Of a stretch of 49,153 nt of DNA, positions 1-9,771 are shown piece by piece. Each line of letters opens with the position of its first letter. Position 1 is the stretch's first letter. The stretch covers positions 415,706 to 464,858 of the forward strand of contig WELA01013825.1 of NCBI GenBank assembly GCA_009602735.1, written 5' to 3'. The DNA comes from Mesotaenium endlicherianum (lineage: Eukaryota > Streptophyta > Zygnematophyceae > Zygnematales > Mesotaeniaceae). The position numbers and the translations under genes were made by a program. A model generated the notes under the pieces. That model searched no databases and was not told the DNA's origin. It saw nothing but the letters and a program-made list of their open reading frames with translations.

Positions 1-3000
1 ATATTCCTTGGAGATGCCTCAAGTATCCCGGGAGGAGTTATAACCAAGCCTATTGAGGTCCAGGTAGGTTCTGGCATTGCAGTTCTAATTGAAACGCTTA
101 CATTTGAGGTATTCAACACTGGCTTTTATGATCTCGTGCTAGGCTGGTAATGGCTTAAAAGACATCAAGCTGAAGTGTGTTGGAGCAGAGGTACAGTTAA
201 AGTGAGAGGAGCCAGTGATGGGCAGACTAACTTGGCACCCACCAGTGCTCTTCCTCTTGTCCTGTGTGGATGGCAGCTGAAGGAAAAGAAGAGGCTTCCA
301 GAAGGATGCAAGTTGCTGAATGCAATGGAGTTCGTCAAAAGCTGGAACCAGAAGGAAGACAGAATGTTCTGTCAGCTGCTAAGAGAGGTACCTCTTCAAC
401 CTGAAGAAGTGGTGGAGATAAAGGTAAGCCCTCCGGAGCACCCTACTGCTGCGAAAATTGTTGCTCAGTACACGGATGTATTTAGTATGCCTCCGGGACT
501 ACCCCCTAAGAGGGAAGTAGATCATAGGATTGATTTATTACCTGGGAGTCAACCACCCTGGCAACGCACTTATGGCTTGTCTTATGTGGAGAACGAGGAG
601 ATGAAAACACAGATCGCAGAGCTTGAGGAAAATGGTTATATTTCCCCCAGTAAATCACCTTATGGCGCACCCATCCTGTTTGTTAAGAAAAAGGATGGCA
701 GTATGCGGATGTGTGTGGATTACAGGGCTCTGAACAAAATTACAGTAAAGAACAAGTATGCTGTACCCAGAATCGAGGACTTGCTCGATACCCTGTCTGG
801 TGCTAAGGTGTTCAGTAAGATAGATCTCAAGAGTGGTTATCATCAAATCAGAATTGCTGAGGGTGATGAGCACAAGACTGCCTTAGCATGCTGTATATTT
901 GAACACAATCATGGCCATTATGAGAAAAAATCTCTTATATGCTAAAATGAGCAAGTGTGATTTCTTTCAAGAAAGTATTGAATTTTTAAGCCACGTCGTC
1001 AGTAAAGCAGGCATCAGTGTGGATCCTAAGAAAGTCCAGACCATAAGGGACTGGCCAGTACCACAATCTGTCTCTGAAGTTAGATCCTTCCTCGGGTTGG
1101 CTAATTACTATAGGAGATTTATTGAGAATAAATCTTCAAAGGCCAGTAAACTGACTGACCTTACTAAGAAGGACCTAGGGTATGTGTGGGGGGAAGAGCA
1201 GGAGGCTGCCTTCCAGACCCTTAAAAATGCTCTTTGTTCCGCCCTAGTGCTAGCCGTGTATGACATCAGCAAACCGGTGCAGGTGGTTACTGATGCCTCT
1301 GACTTTGCCATGGGTGCTAATTTGTTGCAGCTTGCTGACAAAACCACAAAGGATGGTAAGGTAAAGCAGAAGTGGCATCCTATGTTGTATGAGTCTATGA
1401 AATTTAATCCAGCGAAGATCATCTAGCTCTGACTCACTTTCAGAAGAAGTCCAAGCTGTCAACGAGGGAGAACCGCTGGAGCCAGATGCTGGAGCAATTT
1501 CAAGTCCAGATCGACTACAAACCAGGGAAGTTGAATCCTGCTGATGCACTCTCTAGAAGACCTGACTTGCATGAAAGGAACTTTAGTCAGCATGCTGTAG
1601 ATAAAGTCCTGTGTGCACTCACTTCACTAAAGGTGAAAAAGTCTTTCCTTGAACAACTTAGGAAAGCCTACCTTTCTTACACAACATTTGAGCCCAGCCC
1701 CACTACTGGTATGTGTCGTGCTACTCCACTCGGATATAAGCTTAAGGGAGAGGTCTGGGTGACTGAAACCACTTCAGGCAGGCTGAAGCTGGTCATTCCT
1801 AATAACGTGGAAATAAGGTTCCTTTTATTGAGTCAAGCACATGACAGTTTACTGGGTGGGCATTTGGGGCAGGCCAAAACTGTTGGCAAACTGGCAAAAC
1901 AATATCATTGGGAGGGATTATCTCGGGAGGTTCTTGAAATACGTTAAGTCCTGTGACCAGTGTCAAAAGAATAAGTCTAGGCACACACCACTGGGGGGCC
2001 TCTTACAATCGCTGCCCATCCCAGCTGGCCGCTGGGAAACGATATCCATCGACTGGATGGTCACACTGCCACGAACTGCCAATGGGCATGATTCGATACT
2101 GGCAGTCGTGGATAAACTGACAAAAATGGTCATTTTCATCCCCACAATTGTCAAAGTAACTGCACTCGAAACAGCGAGACCGTTCTACAACCATGTAGTA
2201 TGCCAACATGGGCTACCCTCTAATATAATCTCAGATAGAGACACAAAATTTACCTCTAAAATCTGGAGAGCTTTAATGGGCTTAATGGGAGTCAAGCAGC
2301 TGCTCAGCATAGCAAACCACCCTCACACTGATGGGCAGACTGAGAGAACTAACCGAGTTCTGCAAGAGGTACTGAGAGCCTATATTAACCAAAAACTAGA
2401 TAATTGGGATGACCTGTTACCTCAAATCCAGTTTGCGGTCAACAGTGCGGTGCACGCGTCAACGGGTAATTCTCCTTTTGAACCAAGCCTGGGTAGAGTC
2501 CCTAAGTCTCCTTTCGATGTCCTAGGGGAGTCTTTAACTCACCCTGAAGGGATTGACAATCCTGTCTCCCTCCAGTTAACTCAGGAGTTTGCTGACACCC
2601 TTTCAGAAGTCCAGCAGAACTTGCACACAGCACAAGAAAACCAACAAAAGTACGCTAATCAGCACCGTCGAGACCTGACCTTTTCTAAGGGCGATTTGGT
2701 CAAACTGCATTCTCAGCACCTGTACTTCCCTGGTGTGGTCAAGAAAAAGCTTGGCCCTGTCTGGGTTGGTCCATATTCGGTGGTGCGTCGTGTTGGTCAG
2801 AATGCTTACAAACTGAACATGTCAGCCGAATACAAGGGTCATCCGGTCTTTAATGTCTCCATCCGGGAACCATACATCAAAGGTGATACACTGTTCACAG
2901 GTCGGTTACCAGTCCAACCGGGACCGGTCCCCGCTGTCCGGGAAGGCGACCCTGAGGAATATGAGGTTGAGGAGATTTTACACGCGCGCTCGGTCCGTCG

Positions 3001-3145
3001 ATCGTCTAAATATGTCATGAAGTACCTCATTCGATGGAAGAGTTACAATGCCTCTGGGGACATTTGGGAACTTGAAGACCATTTGACTAATGCCAAAGGG
3101 GCGTTGAAACGGTTCCACCTTCGGGCGGCTGGAGCACCTCCCTAA
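1..3145 (+). pseudogene. Chromovirus pol remnant (PR-RT-RH-INT-chromodomain)
   Basis: Broken polyprotein of element A. The protease end (FYDLVLGW near 127-147) is followed at once by TAA at 148-150. RT is recognisable from about 490 ([45 protein letters not shown]). It then loses about 50 residues after HKTA (near 886), which removes the catalytic F/YxDD box and shifts frame. RNase H keeps [12 protein letters not shown] but lacks the segment up to the later TDH-like motif. The integrase zinc finger (HDSLLGGH...CDQC) is split by a one-base frameshift near 1938. The integrase core keeps D, D and E (SIDWM, SDRDTKF, GQTERTN). A chromodomain (EYEVEEILHAR...YLIRWKSY) ends at the stop at 3145. It cannot encode a working polymerase. 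Confidence 0.92.
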
Positions 3146-3540
3146 TAGTCATTTCAGTTGACATGGGAAGGTGACAGGCGGTCCTGTCTCCATTTAAGTT
3201 GGAGGGGAAAATATATGACAGTTAGTGTGCGAGAGCGAGAAAGGGATAGTTATGTGAACCCTAAGTGTCAGCATAGTGACAGAGGGAACAGCCTGGCCCA
3301 CATAAAGCACCTTTAGCTGAAGGAAAAAGGGCCTCGCACAGCCATACATCACTTAACACACCTGAAAACACATTCATACGTATATGTCTAGAGCACCGCA
3401 ACTACGTCAACTCCTAGCAATCACCCTGTAAGGTAAACAAGAACAAATACACCATACCAATACGAACTTACTCCCTTCCTGCAACTTCTAGGACAAAGAT
3501 TCGATATCCTACTAACTTGCGCTCTGGTTACGTGTGCAGA
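3146..3540 (+). other. Spacer after pol with hairpin and polypurine-tract-like motif
   Basis: Non-coding. It holds a short inverted repeat, gacagg-cggt-cctgtc (3172-3187), then tttaagttggaggggaaaat (about 3193-3212) and tgacagttag from 3216. The same order (hairpin, TTAAGTTGG, purine run, TG) precedes the real LTR starts at 4981 (- strand) and 7105 (+). So this is either an internal second polypurine tract or the edge of an unrelated LTR starting at 3216. I found no partner LTR for the second option. Confidence 0.45.
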
Positions 3541-3722
3541 ATGGCTCCCACCACACAAAAGGAGGACAGAAAGCGCGAGGCAGTAGAAGCCAGGAGGGCA
3601 ATGGAGCAATACCAGAAGGAGCTGGCGGCGACGTCCCTCACCAGGAGAGAACAAGAAAGGGTCTGCAAACAACAAGAGGCGGCAGAAGAAGCACAGAGGA
3701 AGAAGGATCAGGAAGCGGAAAA

Positions 3723-4981
3723 TGAAATGAATCTTGCTTATTCAAGATTAATATATTTCATTTAAATATATAAGATCAAAGATAGGTGGAAGCGTGGGAA
3801 ATCAGGGAGCGATCTTCGCCCTCACAATAAATTCCATTTACTCATCTACACTCCTTGACTCATTTACCGTAGTGTGCCATAGTTGCACACTGACACGAGG
3901 CACAAGTAAGAGGCGAGCTGGAGGACTTGAGCTTCTCCTTCAGAAACTCATGGCCTCTTGCCTACCAGGCAGGCAAGCATGTATAGCACATGCACAACAT
4001 CAGGGGACCGAATAGCAAAGGCGCTCTCATTCAGGTGACCATAATGTAGCTAAAACACATCCCACTGACTTAGGTGCAAAACCATGGAATCTGTCCGCTG
4101 TGTGACCCCGAAATGTCAGAGAGCACATCTCTGCCAACACTACTCCAAATTGAGCAAACTTAACGACAACGGATGCATCTTGACGAGACCTGTCCTAAAC
4201 GTCCTAGTTCGCTCCATTTGGAGCGCAGACGAAGTAGCCATGTCAATTTCCGTGAAGGCTGGTCATTAGAACGAACCCAAAGTGCACACATGACTTGCAA
4301 GTAGAAATCCGACTGTAAAGCCTACTGTCCAGAATGAGGGACCACGAGATCCTAGCCTGCTATGTACCTAGTGACCGCCTGGTTGACCACGGCGCAAGGT
4401 GCGCCGTTTCGTGGGAAACCCGTTAAGTTGGGACCCACGCATCTAGGTATAACGACCATATTAATTGGTCGGTTGACTGAAGTCCTAACTGTTCAGTTGA
4501 CTGACGACGGCTCCGCCAACCCAAGAGTTAACCACACTGGTAGGACATCGGTTTACCGAATCTCAGTCGACCTCCCGACTTTCAGTATACTACGGTCACA
4601 TGTGCCAATCTACAAATAACAAACTAAATGAATATGTCTATCCTCAGCGTACTGAAGCTAAGTATATTGACTAATATCAAGTGAGCTTACTATATGTCAA
4701 CCTACTGATATTATATCCTATATATAACTGATATATAAATCTCAGCAAACTATACTATGATACAAAAGTCATCCTGCTGACCTTTTCAACAAAGTCAGCA
4801 AACTACACTATGGTACAAAAGTCATCCTGCTGACCTTTTTGACAAAGTAAGTAAACTCGCATTACATCGACATACATTCATTTAGATGAACTCGCACATG
4901 TGAGTATATAGACATAATACTTATTTAGTGTTATATTTATATATGCAATTAATTAAATAAATAATGAAATGATTCATTACA
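3723..4981 (-). repeat. 3' LTR of element E
   Basis: 1259 bp, with ends TGTAATGAATC / GATTCATTTCA on the minus strand. It contains a 53-bp tandem duplication (unit beginning tacaaaagtcatcctgctga at 4761 and 4814), a perfect hairpin ggcgca-agg-tgcgcc (4391-4405), and the reverse complement of a GGTTAACTC..GGTAGGCGG-like block shared with the other LTRs of this clade. Its first 236 bp or so are repeated at 5257-5494. Confidence 0.8.
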
Positions 4982-5016
4982 ATCTCCCCAACTTAAATCG
5001 TTGTCGCCTCGACAAC
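4982..5016 (-). other. Polypurine tract and upstream hairpin of element E
   Basis: On the minus strand: gttgtcg-agg-cgacaac hairpin (5016-5000), then gatttaagttggggagat directly before the LTR start. This is where plus-strand DNA synthesis of an LTR element would be primed. It is nearly identical to 7070-7104. Confidence 0.75.
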
Positions 5017-5256
5017 ACTCAGCGTATGATACTTTTATTTGATAATACACTTCAGCCAACTAGGTGAAGCAAAGCAAGCAAACAAAACATGAGCGTGACA
5101 TATTCACCTACCCAGTGCAAGTAAAAATCAATCACAACAAATTGTCATGCAAGCAACCATCTGACTTCACAGTCATTAACTGAAGACATGCATGGACTTA
5201 CCCCTACTCACAATAGTCCTTCCGGTTGAAAGACATAATAGAGCACCTCACACCAT

Positions 5257-5494
5257 GCAAACCACACTATGATACAAAAGTCATCCTGCTGACCTTTTCA
5301 ACAAAGTCAGCAAACTACACTATGGTACAAAAGTCATCCTGCTGACTTTTTTTGACAAAGTAAGTAAACTCGCATTACATCGACATACATTCATTTAGAT
5401 GAACTCGCACATGTGAGTATATAGACATAATACTTATTTAATGTTATGTTTATATATGCAATTAATTAAATAAATAATGAACTGATTCATTACA
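5257..5494 (-). repeat. Truncated 5' LTR of element E
   Basis: Direct repeat of about 4745-4981, including the 53-bp duplication (units from 5273 and 5326). Similarity stops abruptly at about 5257, so the rest of the 5' LTR, the primer site and the coding region are deleted. Confidence 0.8.
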
Positions 5495-7069
5495 GAAAAC
5501 CTCAGGAAAGTTGAGGAGGAGAGACAGAAGAAACAACAGGAAGAAGCGGCGGCGACAGAGGAGGAGAGAAGGAAAAAGGCTGAAGCAAACAGGCAGAAGA
5601 GCTTGGCCACTTACAGGTATACTGTGGTGGGTGGCCAAAACTTTGATAACCTGAAGAAAGCATTGCTGGCAGCCCAAGAGATCAACAAGCTGGAACAGAC
5701 ATCACTGCTACAGAGGGAAGGAACTGCAGCACTGGATAGGTACATTGAGACACACACTGGTGTGGTCCTCTACGAGGATTATGCCAAGATGGTGGGCTAT
5801 ACAGCAGAGCAGGCGCGGTACCTTGCCGACGATTCAGAGAACAAGCCAGTCCCAATATCGGGGATAGTGGGAGATCAGAGACTCATCAGGATGGTGAGCA
5901 TGCGGCCCAATAGCTTTAAGGATACGGTATTCTACCTCACACTATTGCCAGCTTACAATGAAGTTGAGAGAAGGGGCTGGGAGTACTTGGCCAGGGAAGC
6001 AGGACAGCAAATGTTCTCTCCCCACTGGTTCCCTTGTAAACTGAGAAAGGCTGAGCATGGACCCCAGTACTACCAGCAACCAACAGACTGAAGGTAGATG
6101 ACCGTCACAAACAAAAAGCAGGAGTGTGATCAAGCCCAACCAGATGATTTCTCCTATGGCCTAGACGGCTACCTCATCCTACCACCTCACACTGCCCCTT
6201 GGGACCCCAGGCTGAATGGCTGCCTGAGCAACATGAATGCAGAGACCAAAGAGCACAAGAGGAGGGGGAGAGACTACTTCTCTAAGGGAAAGCATGCCTT
6301 CGTCAAATGGGCGAAGAATGCAGGCCGGATAGACATCAGCAGGCTGAAGGACAAGCAACCTCCAGCGCCCTAAGAAAGGGAGACCAGTAGACTACTCCAT
6401 GTCTACCAGGGAGCACGACGACTTAGTTGACAAGACTCCTACTCTCTCAGAGGAGGAGGATGAGGGGGATGAGGAAAAAAAACAAGGCAGAGGAGAAGCA
6501 TCAAGGGCGGGTACTTTGGAGACCCAGGGGCGGGCAGGGGCACTTCCAAAGGAACCAAGATCAGGTATATGGAACGTGATCTCGATCATGGAGGCAACTG
6601 GACCCCGCACTCGCTCCCCCAGACAACCTGCCCAAGCAGGGGAAGAAGCTGATCTGACTGTACTTTGCAGCAGACACAGGCAGAAATCCCCAGAGGACAG
6701 GGGTTTCAGAAGAGGGATACGCGGGGTGGCCAGAGGTATGCCGGCCTCCCCCTTCGCTCAGGGACATGTACCTCTTGCCAATGTATTTCAACATCCTACT
6801 CGAATGCCTGTCTATGTGGGGATCAACACCCAAGTGGGTGAAGAGGAAGCTACCATCCTTCGTTCTCCTCGAGGTCCAACTTTAGAATAAACGGGGTTCT
6901 TTAGAATGCCAGATAACAGACCTAGAGGGTTGTCTAGATCTAGGTCCAGATCTTAGTCTCCTGATCCTGAAGCCCAAGGAACAACCCCCTAGGTGACAGG
7001 CTGAAGAGGCAGTCAATGGGGGAGGCTGGTCAGGTTCAGTTCCCTTATTTAAGATTTCTGCAGTTTAAT

Positions 7070-7104
7070 GTTGTCGAGGCGACAACAAGTTAAGTTGGAA
7101 GGAT
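7070..7104 (+). other. Hairpin and polypurine tract of element A
   Basis: gttgtcg-agg-cgacaac (7070-7086, 7-bp stem, 3-nt loop) followed by aagttaagttggaaggat and the LTR start tgtaatgaatc. Same design as in element E. Confidence 0.75.
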
Positions 7105-7824
7105 TGTAATGAATCAGTATATTAGTAGATATAATATTCATTTAAATATAATAGTTATTTAGGTTCAGCCTACTGAACTCTAGTTGATAATCAGTCTGCT
7201 GGACTTTATATTTAATATCAGTTTAATGACTCAGCCGGAAGCAGCACGCTGAAGTCAACTTAAGCCAACTTGCTGACACATTCTTTAACAGCCAGCTGAC
7301 TTCCGTACTCGGTAGCAGCGAACTGCCTCGATATGCATCTAAGTGTGATACGCTAGATGATTGGCCAGATGTCATCCCTATGATGGATGGCGATTCGGGA
7401 TGATGGGAGATGGCGGTGGATTTGGTTAACCGAGGTCCTACCAACGTGGTTAACTCCCGGGTAGGCGGTGCTATCGCACAAGCCGTTGAACAGTAAACTC
7501 ATTCCACGTACATATTCTAGGCATTGTTCTCGAGTTCAGCATTTGGAAACGAGGCCAACTCTCTTGTACAGCTAACTGAGAGAAACCTGAATCCAAGGCG
7601 AGAAGCCATTGATACGCACTGTCTTCAAACGTTGCTTATGTATGAGTTTACTGATTGCATTATTGATGCTAGTCACCTCGCATTTGACTTACGAGTATTG
7701 TTCACTGCTAGTGTATTGTCTTTTGCCGTTTAACCAGTTAACGGAAAATACCATAAAGATTACTTGCTGATATAAAAATCTTTATTAATTGTTAATCGCC
7801 TATTTGGTAAGTCGATTCATTTCA
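7105..7824 (+). repeat. 3' LTR of element A
   Basis: 720 bp, starts TGTAATGAATCAG and ends GATTCATTTCA. It aligns along its length with the inverted LTR at 9772-10483, including a ggttaactcccgggtaggcgg block at 7448-7468. Directly after it, at 7825, minus-strand protease DNA of element B begins. Confidence 0.85.
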
Positions 7825-9735
7825 GTTCATCACTGACTCCTCTCACTTTAACTGTACCTCTACTCCAACACACTTCAGCTTGATGTCTATTAACCCAGGA
7901 CCTTCCTAGCACAAGATCATAACAGCCAGTGTTGAGTACCTCAAATGTAAGCGTTTCGATTAAAACCGCAATGCCAAACTGGACCTCAATAGTGTAAGGT
8001 CATAGGTTTATAAAGTGCATTTTTGAGTTTCATAAAATTATGTTTTGATTGTCCATTCATGTAGAGTGCATTTTTGTGGTCATTTTGATATAAAGTTCAT
8101 CGAATTTGGTCAAGTATTGAGAGAGTTACGGATTTCTGAAGTTTAATTAGTTTTGAGGTCGGTTGACGACTGTCCTTAATTCGCGGTGAGCGCGACCGTC
8201 GGATTGACCGACAGCATCGAGCGATCTGGCCCGTTAGAATGAACTCGAACCTTCACGTAAGTTCGGTTGACGCGGAGTGCCGACTAGGTCCATTTACCTA
8301 GAAGTTTCGGTTTAGCCTAGCGCGTCTAAGGTAGAATATTCTAGTAATGTCGATGCATGTATGTGGATGTCAAATCGGCCCGACACGTCAGATTAGACTG
8401 ATCAGGCTTACTCACGAATATTCTGGAAGGGACGATTTGACGAACACTTGCGAAAATCCGTAGCTTCCTCCTAGAGAGGAGCACTTAGGCAGAAAATTAT
8501 AAATAGGCATAATTTCTTTGTTTCTTATCAGTTTTCACTTCTGTAGATTTCTACGGNTTCTGTAGATTTCTACGGGATTGTAATGACAAGGCCTTTCATC
8601 CTACATTATTTGTGAGCAGTTTCTTGCTACTCAAAATGTTGAGTATTTTTCCTAAGCTTTGTTAGTGATATGCCGCTGCACTCTTTAGTATGATTGCAAC
8701 TAGTTCCTTTCCTCGTGAGTCACTACGCTTCCACTAGGGCACTCTGCCCCTTTCAAATAGGCTTGGTTATAATTTCTGCCGGGATACTTGAGGTATCTCT
8801 AAGATTTATTTTTTCTACTCCCTTGGGTGACAGTAGGCAGCCTTAGCCGCTTAACTAAGTCCTTATGGATGAAAGTATGTGACGCGCCTCCATCAGCAAA
8901 TGCCCTCACCTTCCTGCGTGCAATCATATAATGCAGTAGGATAGGGGGGACTGACTTTCTTGACTTTCGCATTGTTCTCCTGACTTAGCACCAGTATGCC
9001 TGACATTCTCGTAATCCTGTAGTTCTGGGTAGTTCTCCAGCCACTGCTCAACATCAGGAGAACCTTGATCAGGTAGTACTTTTTGTTTCCCTCAGGGTCA
9101 TAACCTTAAGGAGATTTTGGCTTAGGCGTACGAGGCCCTCTGCCACCACCACCGGTGGTTTGAGAACCCAGTTGGTCTCTGTCACGCAACAATGCCATCA
9201 TGATTTTTTTGTCTTCCTGTTGGGACTGATACATGCTCGTCATTTGCGATTGCATTTGCAAAAATAAAGCTCCCAAATCTACATTTCTAAGGTGGTAGCC
9301 CAGCAAACTCAGCAGCAGCAACATTAACTCGATTAATAGCAGCTTCGACATTCTCGATTGTTGTCGCTCCGGCTATACCTACTGCACTCATTTGTCTGCG
9401 AATCTGAGGAGAGGTATAATAGTGGGCATAGCAGGAGGTTGGTTTTGGAGATTGGCCCTCTCTGCCATCTGCTCTTCCACCGTCCTTTCATCAGGGGCCC
9501 TCCTGTTTATTGCCTCTTCTACCTCTTTGGCTAAGCGCTCATCCTCAGCAAGCTGAGTTGCTATTGCAACAAGAGCTGTTGCCTCCTTTGCAGCTTCTCT
9601 AGCTCTTGCATCATGCAACATTTCTAATTAGGTACAGGGTCCAAAGACGCGACTTTTGTCTTGCCCTTCCACAATGTTATTGTTGCCCTCACCCACCATT
9701 GCCCGAGAGTTGCTAGCTTGAGACCTAGTCCTTAC
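7825..9735 (-). pseudogene. gag-protease remnant of element B
   Basis: Gag begins MVRTRSQASNSRAM at 9735, a start common in plant Ty3 gags. One frame runs through the three open segments 9735-9628, 9621-9388 and 9351-9106, separated by stop codons. They encode a charged helical part (LHDARAREAAKEATALV) and a Gly/Arg/Pro-rich end. A protease-like ADGGASHTFI lies near 8883-8910; the usual active-site triplet is D-S/T-G, so the middle residue is replaced. After the inserted LTR the reading continues from 7992 to 7825, matching positions 51-220 of the window. Not functional. Confidence 0.75.
7993..8755 (+). repeat. Solo LTR of a second family, TSD aatag
   Basis: 763 bp beginning TGTAAGGTCATAGG and ending CCCCTTTCA, flanked by aatag at 7988-7992 and 8756-8760. 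Removing it and one duplication rejoins element B's protease DNA exactly as in element A (rejoined ctattgagg, compare positions 49-57). It contains one undetermined base (8557). No internal coding remains, so it arose by LTR-LTR recombination. Confidence 0.88.
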
Positions 9736-9753
9736 CATACAAGACTTTGTGAT

Positions 9754-9770
9754 AACCAGCTCCAATACCA
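9754..9770 (-). other. Primer binding site of element B
   Basis: On the minus strand tggtattggagctggtt, one base after the LTR end. It resembles the plant initiator-Met tRNA primer site TGGTATCAGAGC with a couple of mismatches. Confidence 0.75.
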
Positions 9771-9771
9771 T

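Larger units (their letters stand above)
3723..5494 (-). mobile_element. Nested LTR element E (deleted copy), TSD gaaaa
   Basis: Insertion with TG...CA ends: tgaaatgaatc at 3723 and gattcattaca ending at 5494. Flanking direct repeats are gaaaa at 3718-3722 and 5495-5499. Read on the minus strand it has a 5' LTR fragment (5494 down to about 5257), about 240 bp of internal DNA with no coding, a hairpin and polypurine tract (5016-4982), and a long 3' LTR (4981-3723). No gag or pol survives, so it is a heavily deleted, non-autonomous copy. Its termini match the LTRs at 7105-7824, 9772-10483 and 23679-24119. Confidence 0.88.
3541..6890 (+). pseudogene. Extra ORF of element A downstream of pol (coiled-coil, unrecognised), interrupted
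   Basis: An ATG at 3541 opens a highly charged Lys/Glu/Arg/Gln-rich stretch (MAPTTQKEDRKREAVEARRA...), probably coiled coil. Element E interrupts it after 3722. Removing E and one copy of its gaaaa duplication brings the frame at 5500 into register with no shift, and it stays open to TGA at 6089-6091 (about 257 codons in all). The C-terminal part (VVGGQNFDNLKKALLAAQ...) matches no family I know. After two close stops (6089, 6095) the same frame is open to 6373. A separate frame, 6399-6890, is acidic then Arg/Gly-rich. It sits between pol and the 3' LTR, the usual place of env-like or accessory ORFs. A displaced gag of another family is the main alternative. No signal peptide or transmembrane segment is visible. 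Confidence 0.55.
1..7824 (+). mobile_element. Ty3/Gypsy chromovirus element A, 3' part (left end outside window)
   Basis: Decayed LTR retrotransposon that enters the window inside its protease domain. Order seen: protease end, RT, RNase H, integrase and chromodomain (to 3145), a spacer (3146-3540), an extra ORF (3541-6890, interrupted by element E), a 17-nt hairpin plus polypurine tract (7070-7104) and a 3' LTR (7105-7824). A and element B have closely similar protease DNA (51-220 matches the reverse complement of about 7825-7992) and similar LTRs, so they belong to one family. B's protease stops abruptly at 7825, where A's LTR ends. The simplest reading is that A inserted into B. If so, a gttca target duplication (7825-7829) and A's 5' LTR should lie left of the window. 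The nesting is inference; the homologies are seen. Confidence 0.75.

Noticed and set aside
3216..3540. Possible complete LTR beginning tgacagttag
   Set aside because: No second copy, no clear CA end, no primer site and no target duplication in the window. Described as spacer, with the alternative stated.
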